NCBI RefSeq assembly: GCF_004801905.1
Contig: NZ_SSSN01000005.1
Span: 310,001 to 374,000, forward strand
Reading direction: 5' to 3'
Source: Orlajensenia flava
Lineage (GTDB): Bacteria > Actinomycetota > Actinomycetes > Actinomycetales > Microbacteriaceae
Length of the DNA: 64,000 nucleotides
The notes beneath the pieces are model-generated. The model made no database searches. It had not been told where the DNA came from and saw only the letters and a program-made list of their open reading frames with translations. The position numbers and the translations under genes are program-made. Positions 1 through 11,333 of this stretch are shown in pieces. Position 1 is the first letter of the stretch; every line of letters starts with the position of its first letter.

Positions 1-147
1 GAGATTGCCCACCACGGCCAAGCACGTCCGTCCTGCATAAGCCAACCCTACCCAGCGGTGCCCATCCAGCCGCAGGCATCCGCTTGCCGACGTCGCGTCT
101 AGCCGAAGGGACTGGACCGCCAGAAGCTGGGCCCGAGATGATAGACC

Positions 148-579
148 GTGATCTCTGACGAGCAGATAGCTTCGGCTCTCCATGAGACCGATAGGTCACG
201 GCCGTCTTATGTGGAGCGAGACGCGTTTGATTTCAGGATCACCGATATCCGTGTCCTGCTCGGAGCCGTGGACCTCGCTCTTGAGCAGCGCGCCGGACAG
301 CATGCTCGAATCGTCGTTCCGTTGCCATCGTCGGGCTCGCCTCAATACTGGTTGTACGCGGCGCCGGACAACGCGACAGGGTGGGTTGACCAATTACTCA
401 TCTGGATCGACGAGGAAGTGGGTGCCGATGGGATGGGCGAGACCCGCGCTCGGGATATCAACGGCGGCGAATCCTACGTAGTGGCAGAGAACTACGGATG
501 GCGGCGGCAGGACGCGTCCGAGCATGAGAGGCTACTGGCCGCAGCCGGACCCGACGGCTGGTCCGGCCCCGTTCATTGA
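148..579 (+). CDS. Hypothetical protein, 143 aa
   Basis: I do not recognise this 143-residue protein. It reads from a GTG codon, is rich in Glu, Asp and Arg, and has no signal peptide, membrane segment or cysteine. The middle (residues about 50-85, around VPLPSSG, WLYAAPD and WVDQLLIWIDEE) looks like a compact soluble alpha/beta fold. It ends at TGA inside a GPVH tail. No strong ribosome-binding site precedes the GTG, so the start is uncertain. It stands alone: upstream is the window edge and downstream is a decayed acetyltransferase on the other strand. Codon use is high-GC like its neighbours but less extreme, which leaves room for recent transfer or a weakly expressed gene. Confidence 0.5.
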   Translation: MISDEQIASALHETDRSRPSYVERDAFDFRITDIRVLLGAVDLALEQRAGQHARIVVPLPSSGSPQYWLYAAPDNATGWVDQLLIWIDEEVGADGMGETRARDINGGESYVVAENYGWRRQDASEHERLLAAAGPDGWSGPVH

Positions 580-681
580 GGACAACCGCGCCGCTTATCG
601 GACGATGATGCAGACATCTGACCATCTTTGGGACTCCCGTAGCCGGCCCCTCATCGCTCGCTACGGAGTCAGTACCGGAGC

Positions 682-989
682 TCAGAAGAGCGGTGGGGTG
701 GACATGTACGTAAGTCCCGCGCGATGTGATGCAAGGTGAAGGGGCGAAAACTCCGACCATGCGAACGCGAAGCCCCTAATCTCGCGTCGCGTTCTGCGAC
801 AACGACAGTTCCCGGCACCGGGTCCAGAGCGAGGATGGTCGTCCACATCGCGAGGCGTATCTCCAGCGCCTCCGAGCCGTAGAACTTTTCCGGCGGAAGG
901 GCCGAGTAGGTCTCTCGCCATTATTCGACGTGCACACGCGCGATGCCGTTCGCGTCACTCGGCCGCGCAGGACGAATAGCGGTCGCAGA
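682..989 (-). pseudogene. Decayed GNAT-family N-acetyltransferase
   Basis: Read on the minus strand from about 989, the frame encodes AIRPARPSDANGIARVHVE, then a TAA stop at 921-923, then WRETYSALPPEKFYGSEALE in the same frame. This is the usual beginning of a GNAT acetyltransferase (IRPA..DA..IARVHVESWRETY), with the expected Ser codon replaced by TAA. The frame continues through TVVVAERDA to about 790, where the match jumps one frame to EIRGFAFAW (the usual GFAFA strand of the fold). It then runs out of homology and stops at 682. I also see no good start codon in frame. One nonsense codon, one frameshift and a missing acetyl-CoA-binding C-terminus make this a pseudogene. It lies just downstream of treZ. 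The family assignment is from motif recognition. Confidence 0.65.
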
Positions 990-1011
990 ATCCCCATCGG
1001 GACAGGCGGGT

Positions 1012-2835
1012 TCAGGCGCGTTCGATGATGACGGCCGAGTCGGGCGGGAGCGAGAAGGAGCGCCGAGGGCCGTCGGTGGTGGGCGTGGCGTTCGGCGCCG
1101 CCGTGAGATCGACGCGAACGAGAACTGCGGCGCCGTCTCGGGGCGAGGTCTCGGGGGCGCCTCCGGCATCCGTCGCCAGCAGCACGACGGATGCGGTGCC
1201 GCACTCCACGGCGATCGGCGCCGCGCCGAGGTTGGCGACGACCGAGAGTCCGCCCCGATCGAGTCGGAACCAGTGCGCGTCGTCGTCGTACGACGCGGCT
1301 ACCTCGGAGAAGGACGCATCGGTCAGCTCGGGTCGCTCGCGCCGCAACGCGATGAGGGTGCGGTAGAGGTCCCGCAGGCGGGCGTGTTCCGACCCGTCGA
1401 GCTCGGCCCAGTCGAGCTTGGAGTGCTGGAATGTCGCCGGGTTCTGGGGGTTGGGGACGAGGGCGGGATCCCATCCCATCCGGGCGAACTCGGTGATGCG
1501 TCCCTCGGCCACCGCGAGCCCGAGGTCGGCCTCGGGATGCGAGGTGAAGAACTGCCACGGCGTCGAGGCGCCCCATTCCTCGCCCATGAACAGCATGGGG
1601 GTGAAGGGCGCGGTCAGGGTGAGCACGGCCGCGACGGCCAGCCGGTCGGGGCTGAGGCTCTGCGAGAGCCGGTCGCCGGCCGCTCGGTTTCCGATCTGGT
1701 CGTGGTCCTGGGCGAAAGTGACGAAGCGCCAGGTCGGCAGATCGCGCGGCACGGGGAAGCCGTGGTCGCGCCCGCGGAACGTCGAGAATGTTCCATCGTG
1801 GAAGAAGCCGACCGTCGACACCTTGGCGAGCGCGCCGAGGGAGGCGAAGTCCTCGTAGTAGCCACTGGTCTCGCCGGTTAACGCGACGTGCACCGCGTGA
1901 TGCCAGTCGTCGTCCCACTGAGCCGTCAGTCCGTAGCCGGTGGGACGAGGGGTGATGAGCTTCGGATCGTTGAGGTCGGACTCGGCGATGAGCGTGAGCG
2001 GCCGGCCGAGTGCGGCGGATCGCTCATCCGTCTGAGCTCCGAGGTCTTCGAGGATGTGCACGGGCGACGTGTCGACGATGGCGTGGACGGCATCGAGCCG
2101 GAGGCCGTCGACGTGGTAGTCCTCGAACCACATCGCCGCGTTGTCGAGGATGTAGCGGCGCACATCGGCGTCTTCGACGTTGACGGATGACCCCCACGTG
2201 TTGCTGCTCTCCGTGTGCAGGTAGGGGCCGAAGCGCGGCAGGTAGTTGCCGCTCGGCCCGAGGTGGTTGTAGACCACGTCCTGGACGACTCCGAGCCCGC
2301 GCGCGTGGGCGGCGTCGACGAAGCGCTGATAGGCGGCCGGCCCGCCGTACGCCTCGTGGACGGCGTACCAGAGCACGCCGTCGTAGCCCCAGTTCCAGAC
2401 GCCGTTGAAGTCGTTGACCGGCAGTACCTCGACGAGGTCGATGCCGAGGTCGACGAGGTGATCGAGTCGCTCGATGGCGGAGTCGAGCGTGCCGTCGGGC
2501 GTGAAGGTGCCGATGTGCAGCTCGTAGATCACGCTGCCGTCGAGCTCGCGGCCCGGCCAGTCGGCGTCGGTCCATTCGAACTCGTGCGCGTCGAACACGG
2601 CGCTCAGCCCGTGCACGCCATCCGGCTGGCGGCGCGAGCGGGGGTCGGGGAGGGCCGGCTCTGTTCCGTCCAGGGCTGTCCCGTCGAGCACGAATCCGTA
2701 GGCGGTGTCGACTTCGAGGTGAACATCGGCTCTCCACCAGCCACCTTCCGACGGCTGCATGGGCTGGTCGACGGACGCTCCGCCCACCCGCAGGGCGACG
2801 CTCGAGGCGAGCGGTGCCCACACCCGGGGCCTCAC
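1012..2835 (-). CDS. treZ: Malto-oligosyltrehalose trehalohydrolase TreZ
   Basis: TreZ hydrolyses the alpha-1,4 bond next to the trehalosyl end of maltooligosyl-trehalose, releasing free trehalose in the cytoplasm. The 607-residue product has the family's usual length. After an N-terminal beta-sandwich ([13 protein letters not shown]) it shows the GH13 barrel motifs [20 protein letters not shown] (nucleophile Asp), LIAESDLND (acid/base Glu) and [10 protein letters not shown], with MLFMGEEW near the end of the barrel. The frame is open far upstream, but the natural start is the GTG at 2835. It overlaps the treY stop by four bases (GTGA), and the residues after it are the first that look like TreZ. 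It is the last gene of treX-treY-treZ, so it is translated coupled to treY. Confidence 0.95.
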   Translation of the reverse strand: MRPRVWAPLASSVALRVGGASVDQPMQPSEGGWWRADVHLEVDTAYGFVLDGTALDGTEPALPDPRSRRQPDGVHGLSAVFDAHEFEWTDADWPGRELDGSVIYELHIGTFTPDGTLDSAIERLDHLVDLGIDLVEVLPVNDFNGVWNWGYDGVLWYAVHEAYGGPAAYQRFVDAAHARGLGVVQDVVYNHLGPSGNYLPRFGPYLHTESSNTWGSSVNVEDADVRRYILDNAAMWFEDYHVDGLRLDAVHAIVDTSPVHILEDLGAQTDERSAALGRPLTLIAESDLNDPKLITPRPTGYGLTAQWDDDWHHAVHVALTGETSGYYEDFASLGALAKVSTVGFFHDGTFSTFRGRDHGFPVPRDLPTWRFVTFAQDHDQIGNRAAGDRLSQSLSPDRLAVAAVLTLTAPFTPMLFMGEEWGASTPWQFFTSHPEADLGLAVAEGRITEFARMGWDPALVPNPQNPATFQHSKLDWAELDGSEHARLRDLYRTLIALRRERPELTDASFSEVAASYDDDAHWFRLDRGGLSVVANLGAAPIAVECGTASVVLLATDAGGAPETSPRDGAAVLVRVDLTAAPNATPTTDGPRRSFSLPPDSAVIIERA

Positions 2836-5234
2836 GACTGCTCCGGGGGAACCAGCACCACCGACTCCTCGGAGTCGACCGGCGAGGAGTCGACCGGCGA
2901 GGAGTCGACCGGCGAGGCGTCGACCGTGACGAGAAGCGCAACCGGGTAGTCCGCGAGCAGCTCTCTCAGCGAGAGGGCACCCCCCTCGAAGCGACGCCCG
3001 GTTATGACGTCTACGACGGGTCCAGCGTGTCGCAGCAGCTCGGTGTCCGCCCACGGGTCGTCTCCGCGTGCGGCGAGCGCCACCGGCAGGCGCGTCGCCA
3101 CGGCCAGCGCTCCGCCGCGATCGAACGCGATGGCGTGCCCGGCAGCAGGACCGACGACGGAGAAGGGGGTGTACCGCGTGAACAGCTCGGGCCGGTCGCG
3201 GCGCAGTCGCAGCGCCCGCGAGGTGACCAGCAGCTTCGCGCCGCCGGACGCGTCGATGGCCGGCAGTGCTCCCGCGCCGAGGGTGGCCAGCATCCGTCGC
3301 CGTTCGCCGAAGTCGACCGCGCGCCGGTTGTCGGGGTCGACCAGGCTCGTCTCCCACAGCTCGCTGCCCTGGTAGACGTCGGGCACGCCCGGGCCGATGA
3401 GTTGGAGGAGCTTGGCGCCGAGGGCGTTCGACCAGCCGGCCGGAGCGATGCGCTCGACGAATGCCCCCACCAGGGCGGCGGCTCGCTCGTCGTCGAACGC
3501 CGCGTCGACGAGCGCGTGCATCCGCTCCTCGAAGGCGACGTCGGGGTCGGTCCATGTCGTCGAGTCGCCGGCCTCGCGAGCGGCCTTCTCGACGTAGGCG
3601 TGCAAGCGCTCGCGGGAGGCGGGCCACGCCCCGATGATCGCCTGCCAGATGAGCGTGTCGAATGGGCCGTCGCCGGTCGAGGCGATGCTGCGCAGCTCGC
3701 CGAGCACGCCGGCCCATTCGTCGGGCACCTCGGCGAGCACGTTCAGGCGCGCCCGCACGTCTTCTCCGCGCTTGGTGTCGTGCGTGGAGAGCGTCGTCAT
3801 CGAAGCGGGCCATGAGGCCTGGCGCCGGGCCGCGCGCTCGTGGAACTCGTCGACCGTGATGGCGAACTCGGCGGGGTCGGCGCCCACCTCGGTGAGCGAA
3901 CCGAGCCGGGTGTAGCGGTAGAACGCGGTGTCCTCGACGCCCTTGGCCATCACCATGCCGGTGGTCTGCTGGAAACGGATGGCGATCGCAGCGTCGGGTT
4001 CGGCGAGTTGCGGCACGATCACGTCGAGCGCCGCGGCGAGGTCGGGTCGGTGCTCACGGGCGAGGGCGTCGGCGGCCGCGAGCTCCTCGGCGCCGAGGGG
4101 GAGGTAGGAGCGGTAGACCGGGAAGCAGGTCAGCAGTTCCGCGATCGCGTCGGCCGCGCCGTCGACGGGAGTCGGCAGCATCCGTTCCAGCCGTAGCACC
4201 TCGGAGCGCAGGATGCCGTCGGCGACGCCTCGCTTGGTGTCGTGGATGAGCTCCTCGTACACCGGCGACGGTCCGCCTCGCAGCGACGCGTCGAGGGCGT
4301 CGAGGCCGGCCTGCCCCGCGGGGTCGACGAACACCCGGTCGAGTTCGGCGAGCGCGTCGTAGCCCGTCGTGCCATCCGTCGCCCAGGCGGACGGCAGCCG
4401 CTCGGGTCCCTCGAGGATCTTCTCGACGAGCACGTAGGCCCCATCCGTGCCCTCGGCGAGCCGGTCGAGGTAGCCTCCGGGGTCGGCGAGCCCGTCGGGG
4501 TGGTCGACGCGCAGCCCGTCGGCGATGCCCTCACGCAGCCAGCGGAGGATCTCGACGTGGCTCTCGTCGAACACCCACGGCACCTCGACGCGGATGCCGG
4601 CGAGTGAGTTCACCGCGAAGAACCGGCGGTAATTCAGCTCGGCATCGGCGCGCCGCCAGTTCATCAGCTCGTAGTGCTGTGCTGCGTGCACCTCGAGGGC
4701 GGATGCGCCGGATGCCGCAAGCCCGATCGTCTCGGGCGCAAGCGGGAAGCGGTTGTCGAAGTAGTGCAGCTCGTCCCCGACCACACGGAGCTCTCCAGCC
4801 GCGGCGGCCTCCTCGATGGTGTCGCCGAGCACGGGGATGCGCACCCGGTCGCCTCCGAACGCCCAGTCCACGTCGAAGGCCTCGGCGTAGCGCGACGCCC
4901 GGCCGAGGCGCAACAGGTCCCACCACCACGCGTTGGCCGCCGCATCCGCCACCCCGACGTGGTTCGGCACGATGTCGACGAGCACGCCCAGGTCGGCGGC
5001 GCGGGCGGCCGCCGAGAACCGGTCGAGGCCATCCCGCCCGCCGCGCTTCGGGTCGACCCGGCTGTGGTCGATCACGTCGTAGCCGTGGTCGGACCCGCTC
5101 GCCGCCTCGAGCAACGGGGACAGGTAGGCCCAGTCGGCACCGAGGTCGCGCAGGTAGTCGACCAACTCCGCCGCATCGTCGAGCGTGAAGCCGACCCGGA
5201 TCTGCAGGCGGTAGGTCGACACCGGCACGCGCAT
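2832..5234 (-). CDS. treY: Malto-oligosyltrehalose synthase TreY
   Basis: TreY isomerises the reducing-end alpha-1,4 bond of maltodextrins to alpha,alpha-1,1, making maltooligosyl-trehalose for TreZ. The 800-residue protein begins [11 protein letters not shown], the conserved opening of this family, which fixes the ATG at 5234. GH13 motifs in order: [25 protein letters not shown] (nucleophile Asp), [14 protein letters not shown] (acid/base Glu) and [15 protein letters not shown] repeated [12 protein letters not shown] tract lies near the C-terminus, encoded by three tandem GAGGAGTCGACCG-type units at about 2878-2915, and is probably a flexible tail. The gene starts two bases after the treX stop and overlaps treZ by four bases, so all three form one transcript. 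Confidence 0.95.
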   Translation of the reverse strand: MRVPVSTYRLQIRVGFTLDDAAELVDYLRDLGADWAYLSPLLEAASGSDHGYDVIDHSRVDPKRGGRDGLDRFSAAARAADLGVLVDIVPNHVGVADAAANAWWWDLLRLGRASRYAEAFDVDWAFGGDRVRIPVLGDTIEEAAAAGELRVVGDELHYFDNRFPLAPETIGLAASGASALEVHAAQHYELMNWRRADAELNYRRFFAVNSLAGIRVEVPWVFDESHVEILRWLREGIADGLRVDHPDGLADPGGYLDRLAEGTDGAYVLVEKILEGPERLPSAWATDGTTGYDALAELDRVFVDPAGQAGLDALDASLRGGPSPVYEELIHDTKRGVADGILRSEVLRLERMLPTPVDGAADAIAELLTCFPVYRSYLPLGAEELAAADALAREHRPDLAAALDVIVPQLAEPDAAIAIRFQQTTGMVMAKGVEDTAFYRYTRLGSLTEVGADPAEFAITVDEFHERAARRQASWPASMTTLSTHDTKRGEDVRARLNVLAEVPDEWAGVLGELRSIASTGDGPFDTLIWQAIIGAWPASRERLHAYVEKAAREAGDSTTWTDPDVAFEERMHALVDAAFDDERAAALVGAFVERIAPAGWSNALGAKLLQLIGPGVPDVYQGSELWETSLVDPDNRRAVDFGERRRMLATLGAGALPAIDASGGAKLLVTSRALRLRRDRPELFTRYTPFSVVGPAAGHAIAFDRGGALAVATRLPVALAARGDDPWADTELLRHAGPVVDVITGRRFEGGALSLRELLADYPVALLVTVDASPVDSSPVDSSPVDSEESVVLVPPEQS

Positions 5235-5236
5235 GG

Positions 5237-7444
<2,208 letters not shown>

Positions 7445-7523
7445 GGGTGCCTTTCAATGGGCGACAGGGTGCCGCACGGCGCCGGGCGGGTGTCCTCCAG
7501 AGTACCGAGCGCGCGGCGCCCAT

Positions 7524-7548
7524 GCGCACGCTTGCACGAGGCGTGCGC
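7524..7548. terminator. Hairpin between treX and the PfkB kinase gene
   Basis: A perfect 8-base inverted repeat, GCGCACGC at 7524-7531 and GCGTGCGC at 7541-7548, with a nine-base loop. It lies just after the end of the minus-strand kinase gene and before the treX start, so it probably ends the sugar operon transcript. There is no T-run, so it could instead be an operator for treX. Confidence 0.45.
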
Positions 7549-7565
7549 GCCCGGTAGGGCGTCGG

Positions 7566-8486
7566 CTACTCTGCCGTCACCGTGATGGAACGCGAGGCGT
7601 CCTCTGCGTCGGCCTCCGTGAACAGGGCTGCGCCGGGGCGGCGGGCGTTGGCGGTGGCGGTGGCGGATGCGCGGCCGAGAGCTGCGCCGAGGGTCTCACC
7701 CGCTTCGAGTGCGTCGACCAGCCCGGCGAGGAAACTGTCGCCGCTGCCGACGGCGTAGGCGCCGGGTGCGGCATCGCTCCGTGCGCGCCAACGGCATCCG
7801 TCGTCGTCGCGGGCGACGGACCCGTCCACGCCGTCGGTGACCACGACGATCGGGACGCCGAACTGGGCGAGCGCGTCGGCGAGGTCTCCGGCCGCGAGCG
7901 CGCGCGCCTCGGCTCCGGCGACGGCTGCAGCCTCCGCGCGGTTCACCTTGACGATCGAGGCGGCCCCGGCCCGGACGATCGCGTCGAGCGCCTCGCCGTG
8001 GACGTCGACGACCACGCGCAGGCCCCGGCCGGTCGCGCCGGTCAGCATCTGAACGAGCTCGTCGACCGGAACGCCGACCGGCACGCTTCCCGAGACGAGC
8101 AGCCAGCCTTCGTTGATCGCGTCGACGGCCGAGCGGATGCCACGCCACGCGTCGGCTTCCAACGGCGCCGCGTTCTCGTAGAACTCGGTGAGCTCGACGT
8201 CATCGGTGACGGTGACGCACATCCGGGTCTCCGTCGTGGTCGGAACGCGTTCCAGCGCGACGCCGGTGGGCACGAGCAGATCGGCGACGAGGTCGCCCGT
8301 ACGGCCGCCGAGCGGCACGATCGCGCGCACGTCGCGCCCGAGGGTTGCGAGAGCTCGCGCGGCGTTGAGCGCCTTGCCGCCCGCCAGCTTGAGTGCGAGC
8401 GTCGGTCGGTGGATGCCGCCGACCGTGAGGGCGGGCACACCGTAGGTCGCATCGAGGGCCGGAGAGAGGCCGAGGCAGTGGATCAC
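7566..8486 (-). CDS. PfkB-family hexose-phosphate kinase (tagatose-6-P or 1-phosphofructokinase type)
   Basis: This 306-residue kinase resembles the LacC/FruK branch of the PfkB family, which phosphorylates tagatose-6-phosphate or fructose-1-phosphate to the bisphosphate. The opening LGLSPALDATYGV, the LKLAGGKALNAARALATLG sugar-binding motif and the ATP/catalytic signature VGSGDSFLAG (about residue 250) support this. The GTG start at 8486 overlaps the stop of the preceding kinase by four bases (GTGA). It is the last gene of a transporter-kinase operon that also carries a SIS-domain protein and, upstream, a class II aldolase. Tagatose-6-phosphate kinase is therefore the best-fitting role, since its product is the aldolase substrate. 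The exact sugar is inferred from neighbours. Confidence 0.8.
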   Translation of the reverse strand: MIHCLGLSPALDATYGVPALTVGGIHRPTLALKLAGGKALNAARALATLGRDVRAIVPLGGRTGDLVADLLVPTGVALERVPTTTETRMCVTVTDDVELTEFYENAAPLEADAWRGIRSAVDAINEGWLLVSGSVPVGVPVDELVQMLTGATGRGLRVVVDVHGEALDAIVRAGAASIVKVNRAEAAAVAGAEARALAAGDLADALAQFGVPIVVVTDGVDGSVARDDDGCRWRARSDAAPGAYAVGSGDSFLAGLVDALEAGETLGAALGRASATATANARRPGAALFTEADAEDASRSITVTAE

Positions 8487-9469
8487 CGGGCATCCTCGAG
8501 GTCCGCGCGCGTGGCCTGCGCGGCGGTGCCGCCAGCCGCTCGGGTCGAGAGTGAGCCGGCCACGGCCGCCCAGCGCACCCGCTGCGTTTCAGACTCGACC
8601 CCCCCGATGAAGGCGGCGAGGTAGCCCGCGTTGAAGCTGTCGCCCGCTCCCGTCGTGTCGACGACGTCGAGTTCGAGTCCCGCTGCGCGCGCGACGTCGC
8701 CGTCGCCGGCGGAGAAGCCTCCGTCGCGGCCGGCCTTCACCACGACGCGCGGGCCGCGGACGGCGATCCGCTGCGCGAGCGACTCATCCGTCCCGTCGGC
8801 GTGGCCGAGCGCAGCGGCCAGCGCCCGCAGCTCCTCTCGGTTCGGCAGGAGGACGTCGAGCGTGGGCAGCACGGCGTCCATGCCCGTCCAGAGCTCGGCG
8901 GGATCCCAATTGGTGTCGAGACTCGTCGTCACCTTCTGCTCGCGCAGCCAGCCGAGCAGTTCCGGTAGCTCAGCCGCCAGACCGGGCTGCAGGTAATAGG
9001 ACGCGACGTGCACGTGGCGCGGCTTCAGCCGCAGCACTGCGGAGCGCACCTCGTCGGCGGCCACCGTCGGGATGGTGCCGGGAAGGGTGAGGATGGCGCG
9101 GTCGCCGGCCGTGGACAGGATGACGGACAGGCCCGTCGGAATGCGCGGGTCCCGTCGCACCGCCGAGGTGTCGATGCCCGCCTGGTCGAGGCGGCGGCGG
9201 GTCTCGACGCCGAAGACATCGTCGCCCACGGCGCTGACGAGCGCGACCCGGACCCCGAGCCGTGCGAGTCCCGCCGCCGTGATGGACGCGCTGCCGCCGA
9301 GCACGAGTTCTGCGCCGTCGAGCAGCTGTTCCACCTGGCCGAAGCGCGGAACCACGTCGCCGCGGAGGATCAGGTCGGGGTTCGCGTCGCCGACCACGAG
9401 AACATCGAGGGGCATCTGCACGTCACCATCGTCGCGCACGCCGGGAGCGCCCGCATCCGTCGCCGTCAT
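8483..9469 (-). CDS. PfkB-family carbohydrate kinase (ribokinase-like)
   Basis: A 328-residue ribokinase-like enzyme that should phosphorylate an imported sugar. It shows VVGDANPDLILRGD near the start, LVLGGSASITAAGLARLG (substrate/lid region, about residue 55), and DTTGAGDSFNAGYLAAF (about residue 270), which contains the catalytic Asp and anion hole. The ATG at 9469 overlaps the upstream permease stop by four bases (ATGA), and its own stop overlaps the next kinase start. In an ABC-uptake pathway the sugar arrives unphosphorylated, so this enzyme may supply the first phosphorylation and the downstream LacC-type kinase the second. The substrate is not readable from sequence. Confidence 0.85.
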   Translation of the reverse strand: MTATDAGAPGVRDDGDVQMPLDVLVVGDANPDLILRGDVVPRFGQVEQLLDGAELVLGGSASITAAGLARLGVRVALVSAVGDDVFGVETRRRLDQAGIDTSAVRRDPRIPTGLSVILSTAGDRAILTLPGTIPTVAADEVRSAVLRLKPRHVHVASYYLQPGLAAELPELLGWLREQKVTTSLDTNWDPAELWTGMDAVLPTLDVLLPNREELRALAAALGHADGTDESLAQRIAVRGPRVVVKAGRDGGFSAGDGDVARAAGLELDVVDTTGAGDSFNAGYLAAFIGGVESETQRVRWAAVAGSLSTRAAGGTAAQATRADLEDAR

Positions 9470-10359
9470 CCCTTCAGACCCGAGAAGGTCATGGTGGCGA
9501 TGAACTGACGCTGCGCGACCAGGAAGAACAGGATGAGCGGCAGCGTCGCGATGACGTTGCCCGCCATCAGCAGGTCCCACTGCGTGCGTCGGGTCGACTG
9601 GAAGTTCGCGATGCCGAGCTGCAGCGTGAACGCCTGGTCGTTGTTGATGGCGATGAGCGGCCAGACCAGGTCGTTCCACGAGCCGAGGAGCGTGAAGATC
9701 GCGAGGGTGGCGATGGCGGGCCTGGCCAGCGGCAGCACGATGCGGAAGAACACCTGCCAGCGGTTGCAACCGTCGATCTGGCCGGCCTCCTCGAGTTCGG
9801 CGGGAAGGGACAGGAAGAACTGGCGCATGAGGAAGATGCCGAACGCCGTCGCGAGCCACGGCACGATCGCCGCGCCCAGCCCATCGAGCAGGCCGAGCTT
9901 GCTGAACAGGATGTAGGTCGGGATCATCAGCAGCTGCGTCGGAATCATGATGGTCGCGAGGATCATGAAGAACCCGAAGCTGCGGCCGGCGAACTTCAGC
10001 CGCGCGAAGCCGTAACCGGCGAGCGAGCAGAGCACGATGTTCGAGACGATGGCGGTTGCCGAGACGATGACGGTGTTGCCGAGCCACAGCAGCACATCCG
10101 TCTGCGTGAACAGCTTACTGTACCCGTCCAGCGTGAGGTGCGACGGCACGAACGGCGGCGGGAACGTGACCAGTTCCTTGGCGGGAGACAGTGAAGCCAG
10201 CAGCATCTGAACGAACGGCAGCAGGAACAGCAGGGCGATCGGGATGAGCACCACGTGCCACCAGCTGAACCGCCGCCGGCGACGTCTCGAGGCTGCGATG
10301 GGGCGGGCGGCCACCTGCTCCGAGGAGGTCACCACCTCGCTGAGGAGATCGGTCGACAT
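9466..10359 (-). CDS. Sugar ABC transporter permease, MalG type
   Basis: A 297-residue inner-membrane subunit of a CUT1 sugar importer. After an Arg-rich cytoplasmic N-terminus (RRRRRFSWWHV) it has about six hydrophobic segments. The EAA loop that docks the ATPase reads EEAGQIDGCNRWQVFFRIVLP (written from EEAG to VLP; key residues E, A, G and P). It ends FSGLKG, the usual MalG-type C-terminus. The ATG at 10359 shares one base with the stop of the partner permease. No ATPase gene is present in the operon, so a shared MsiK-like ATPase elsewhere must energise it, as is common in actinobacteria. Confidence 0.93.
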   Translation of the reverse strand: MSTDLLSEVVTSSEQVAARPIAASRRRRRRFSWWHVVLIPIALLFLLPFVQMLLASLSPAKELVTFPPPFVPSHLTLDGYSKLFTQTDVLLWLGNTVIVSATAIVSNIVLCSLAGYGFARLKFAGRSFGFFMILATIMIPTQLLMIPTYILFSKLGLLDGLGAAIVPWLATAFGIFLMRQFFLSLPAELEEAGQIDGCNRWQVFFRIVLPLARPAIATLAIFTLLGSWNDLVWPLIAINNDQAFTLQLGIANFQSTRRTQWDLLMAGNVIATLPLILFFLVAQRQFIATMTFSGLKG

Positions 10360-11324
10360 CAGAACGCCTCCAGGTTGCGCTTGCGCGAGTAGATGACCAC
10401 GCCCACCGTGATGAGCAGGGTGACGAAGAAGAGCACGTAGGCCGCTGCCGACCCGTAGCCGAACTGCAGGGTCTTGAACGCCTTCTCGTAGAGGAAGTAG
10501 ACGATGGTCTTGGTGGCATCCAACGGGCCGCCGCGGGTGGTCGTGTAGACCAGGTCGAACAGCTGGATGGCCCCGATGGTCTGCCAGATGGCGACGAAGA
10601 CGGTCACCGGGGCGAGCTGCGGCCACACCACGCGCCAGAACACCTGCCATGGGTTGGCTCCGTCGATGCGGGCGGCCTCGATGAGCTCGGAGGGGATGTC
10701 CTGCAGCGCGGCCAGGTAGATGACCGTCGTGAACGCGGCCTGACCCCAGAGCGACATGATCGCGATGACGAGCATGGCCTGCCCGGGATCCTCGAGCCAA
10801 CCCTGCTGCGGCAGCCCGAGCACTCGCAGCACGTTGTTGACGACGCCGTACTGGGGGCTGAACAGGTAGGTCGTCAGGATGCCCGTCGAGGCGGCCGAGA
10901 CCACGAACGGCACGAAGATGGCCGTGCGGTACAGGCCGATGAAGCGGATCTTGCGGTTGAGCGCCACGGCCAGGAACAGGCCGAGCAGGACGGACGCCGG
11001 AACGAACAGCACGGTGAAGCCGATGGTGTTCGACACCGCGCCCCAGAACTCGTCATCGCTGACGAGCTTGGCGTAGTTGTCCGCCCCCACGAAGGTCGCG
11101 TCGCTGAACCCGTCCCATTTCTGCAGCGACAGGATGAACGCCCAGGCGGCCGGGAAGATCGACAGGCCGAGGATGATGAGGGTCGCTGGTGCGACGAAGC
11201 CCCAGCCGCTCAGGCTCGCCCGCCAGCCGGGACGCCGGTCCCGGACCTTCTTGCGCGGGCCCGGCCCGGCATCCGTCATCGTCGTGACGGACTCCGTGAC
11301 GGTCGCCGAGCGGCTCTGCTGCAT
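10359..11324 (-). CDS. Sugar ABC transporter permease, MalF/UgpA type
   Basis: A 321-residue permease partner. It has a charged N-terminus (PRKKVRDRRPGW), then WGFVAPATLIILGLSIFPAAWAF as the first membrane helix and about five more. The EAA loop is EAARIDGANPWQVFWRV (about residue 215), and it ends RKRNLEAF. Two ATGs are possible, 11330 and 11324. I chose 11324 because AGGA sits seven bases before it, whereas it almost touches the first. The gene follows the binding-protein gene after three to ten bases and overlaps its partner permease by one base. Confidence 0.92.
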   Translation of the reverse strand: MQQSRSATVTESVTTMTDAGPGPRKKVRDRRPGWRASLSGWGFVAPATLIILGLSIFPAAWAFILSLQKWDGFSDATFVGADNYAKLVSDDEFWGAVSNTIGFTVLFVPASVLLGLFLAVALNRKIRFIGLYRTAIFVPFVVSAASTGILTTYLFSPQYGVVNNVLRVLGLPQQGWLEDPGQAMLVIAIMSLWGQAAFTTVIYLAALQDIPSELIEAARIDGANPWQVFWRVVWPQLAPVTVFVAIWQTIGAIQLFDLVYTTTRGGPLDATKTIVYFLYEKAFKTLQFGYGSAAAYVLFFVTLLITVGVVIYSRKRNLEAF

Positions 11325-11333
11325 GACCATGTC

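Noticed and set aside
1-147. End of an upstream gene or a tRNA at the window start
   Set aside because: No frame with protein-like sequence runs in from the edge and no cloverleaf can be drawn; I see nothing in these bases.
740-777. AGGGGC/GCCCCT hairpin as a terminator
   Set aside because: Six-base arms with a 26-base loop inside the GNAT remnant are too weak to claim.
2836-3813. Extension of the treZ frame far upstream over treY
   Set aside because: The extra 326 residues are Arg-rich shadow sequence of treY; the GTG at 2835 with GTGA coupling is the real start.
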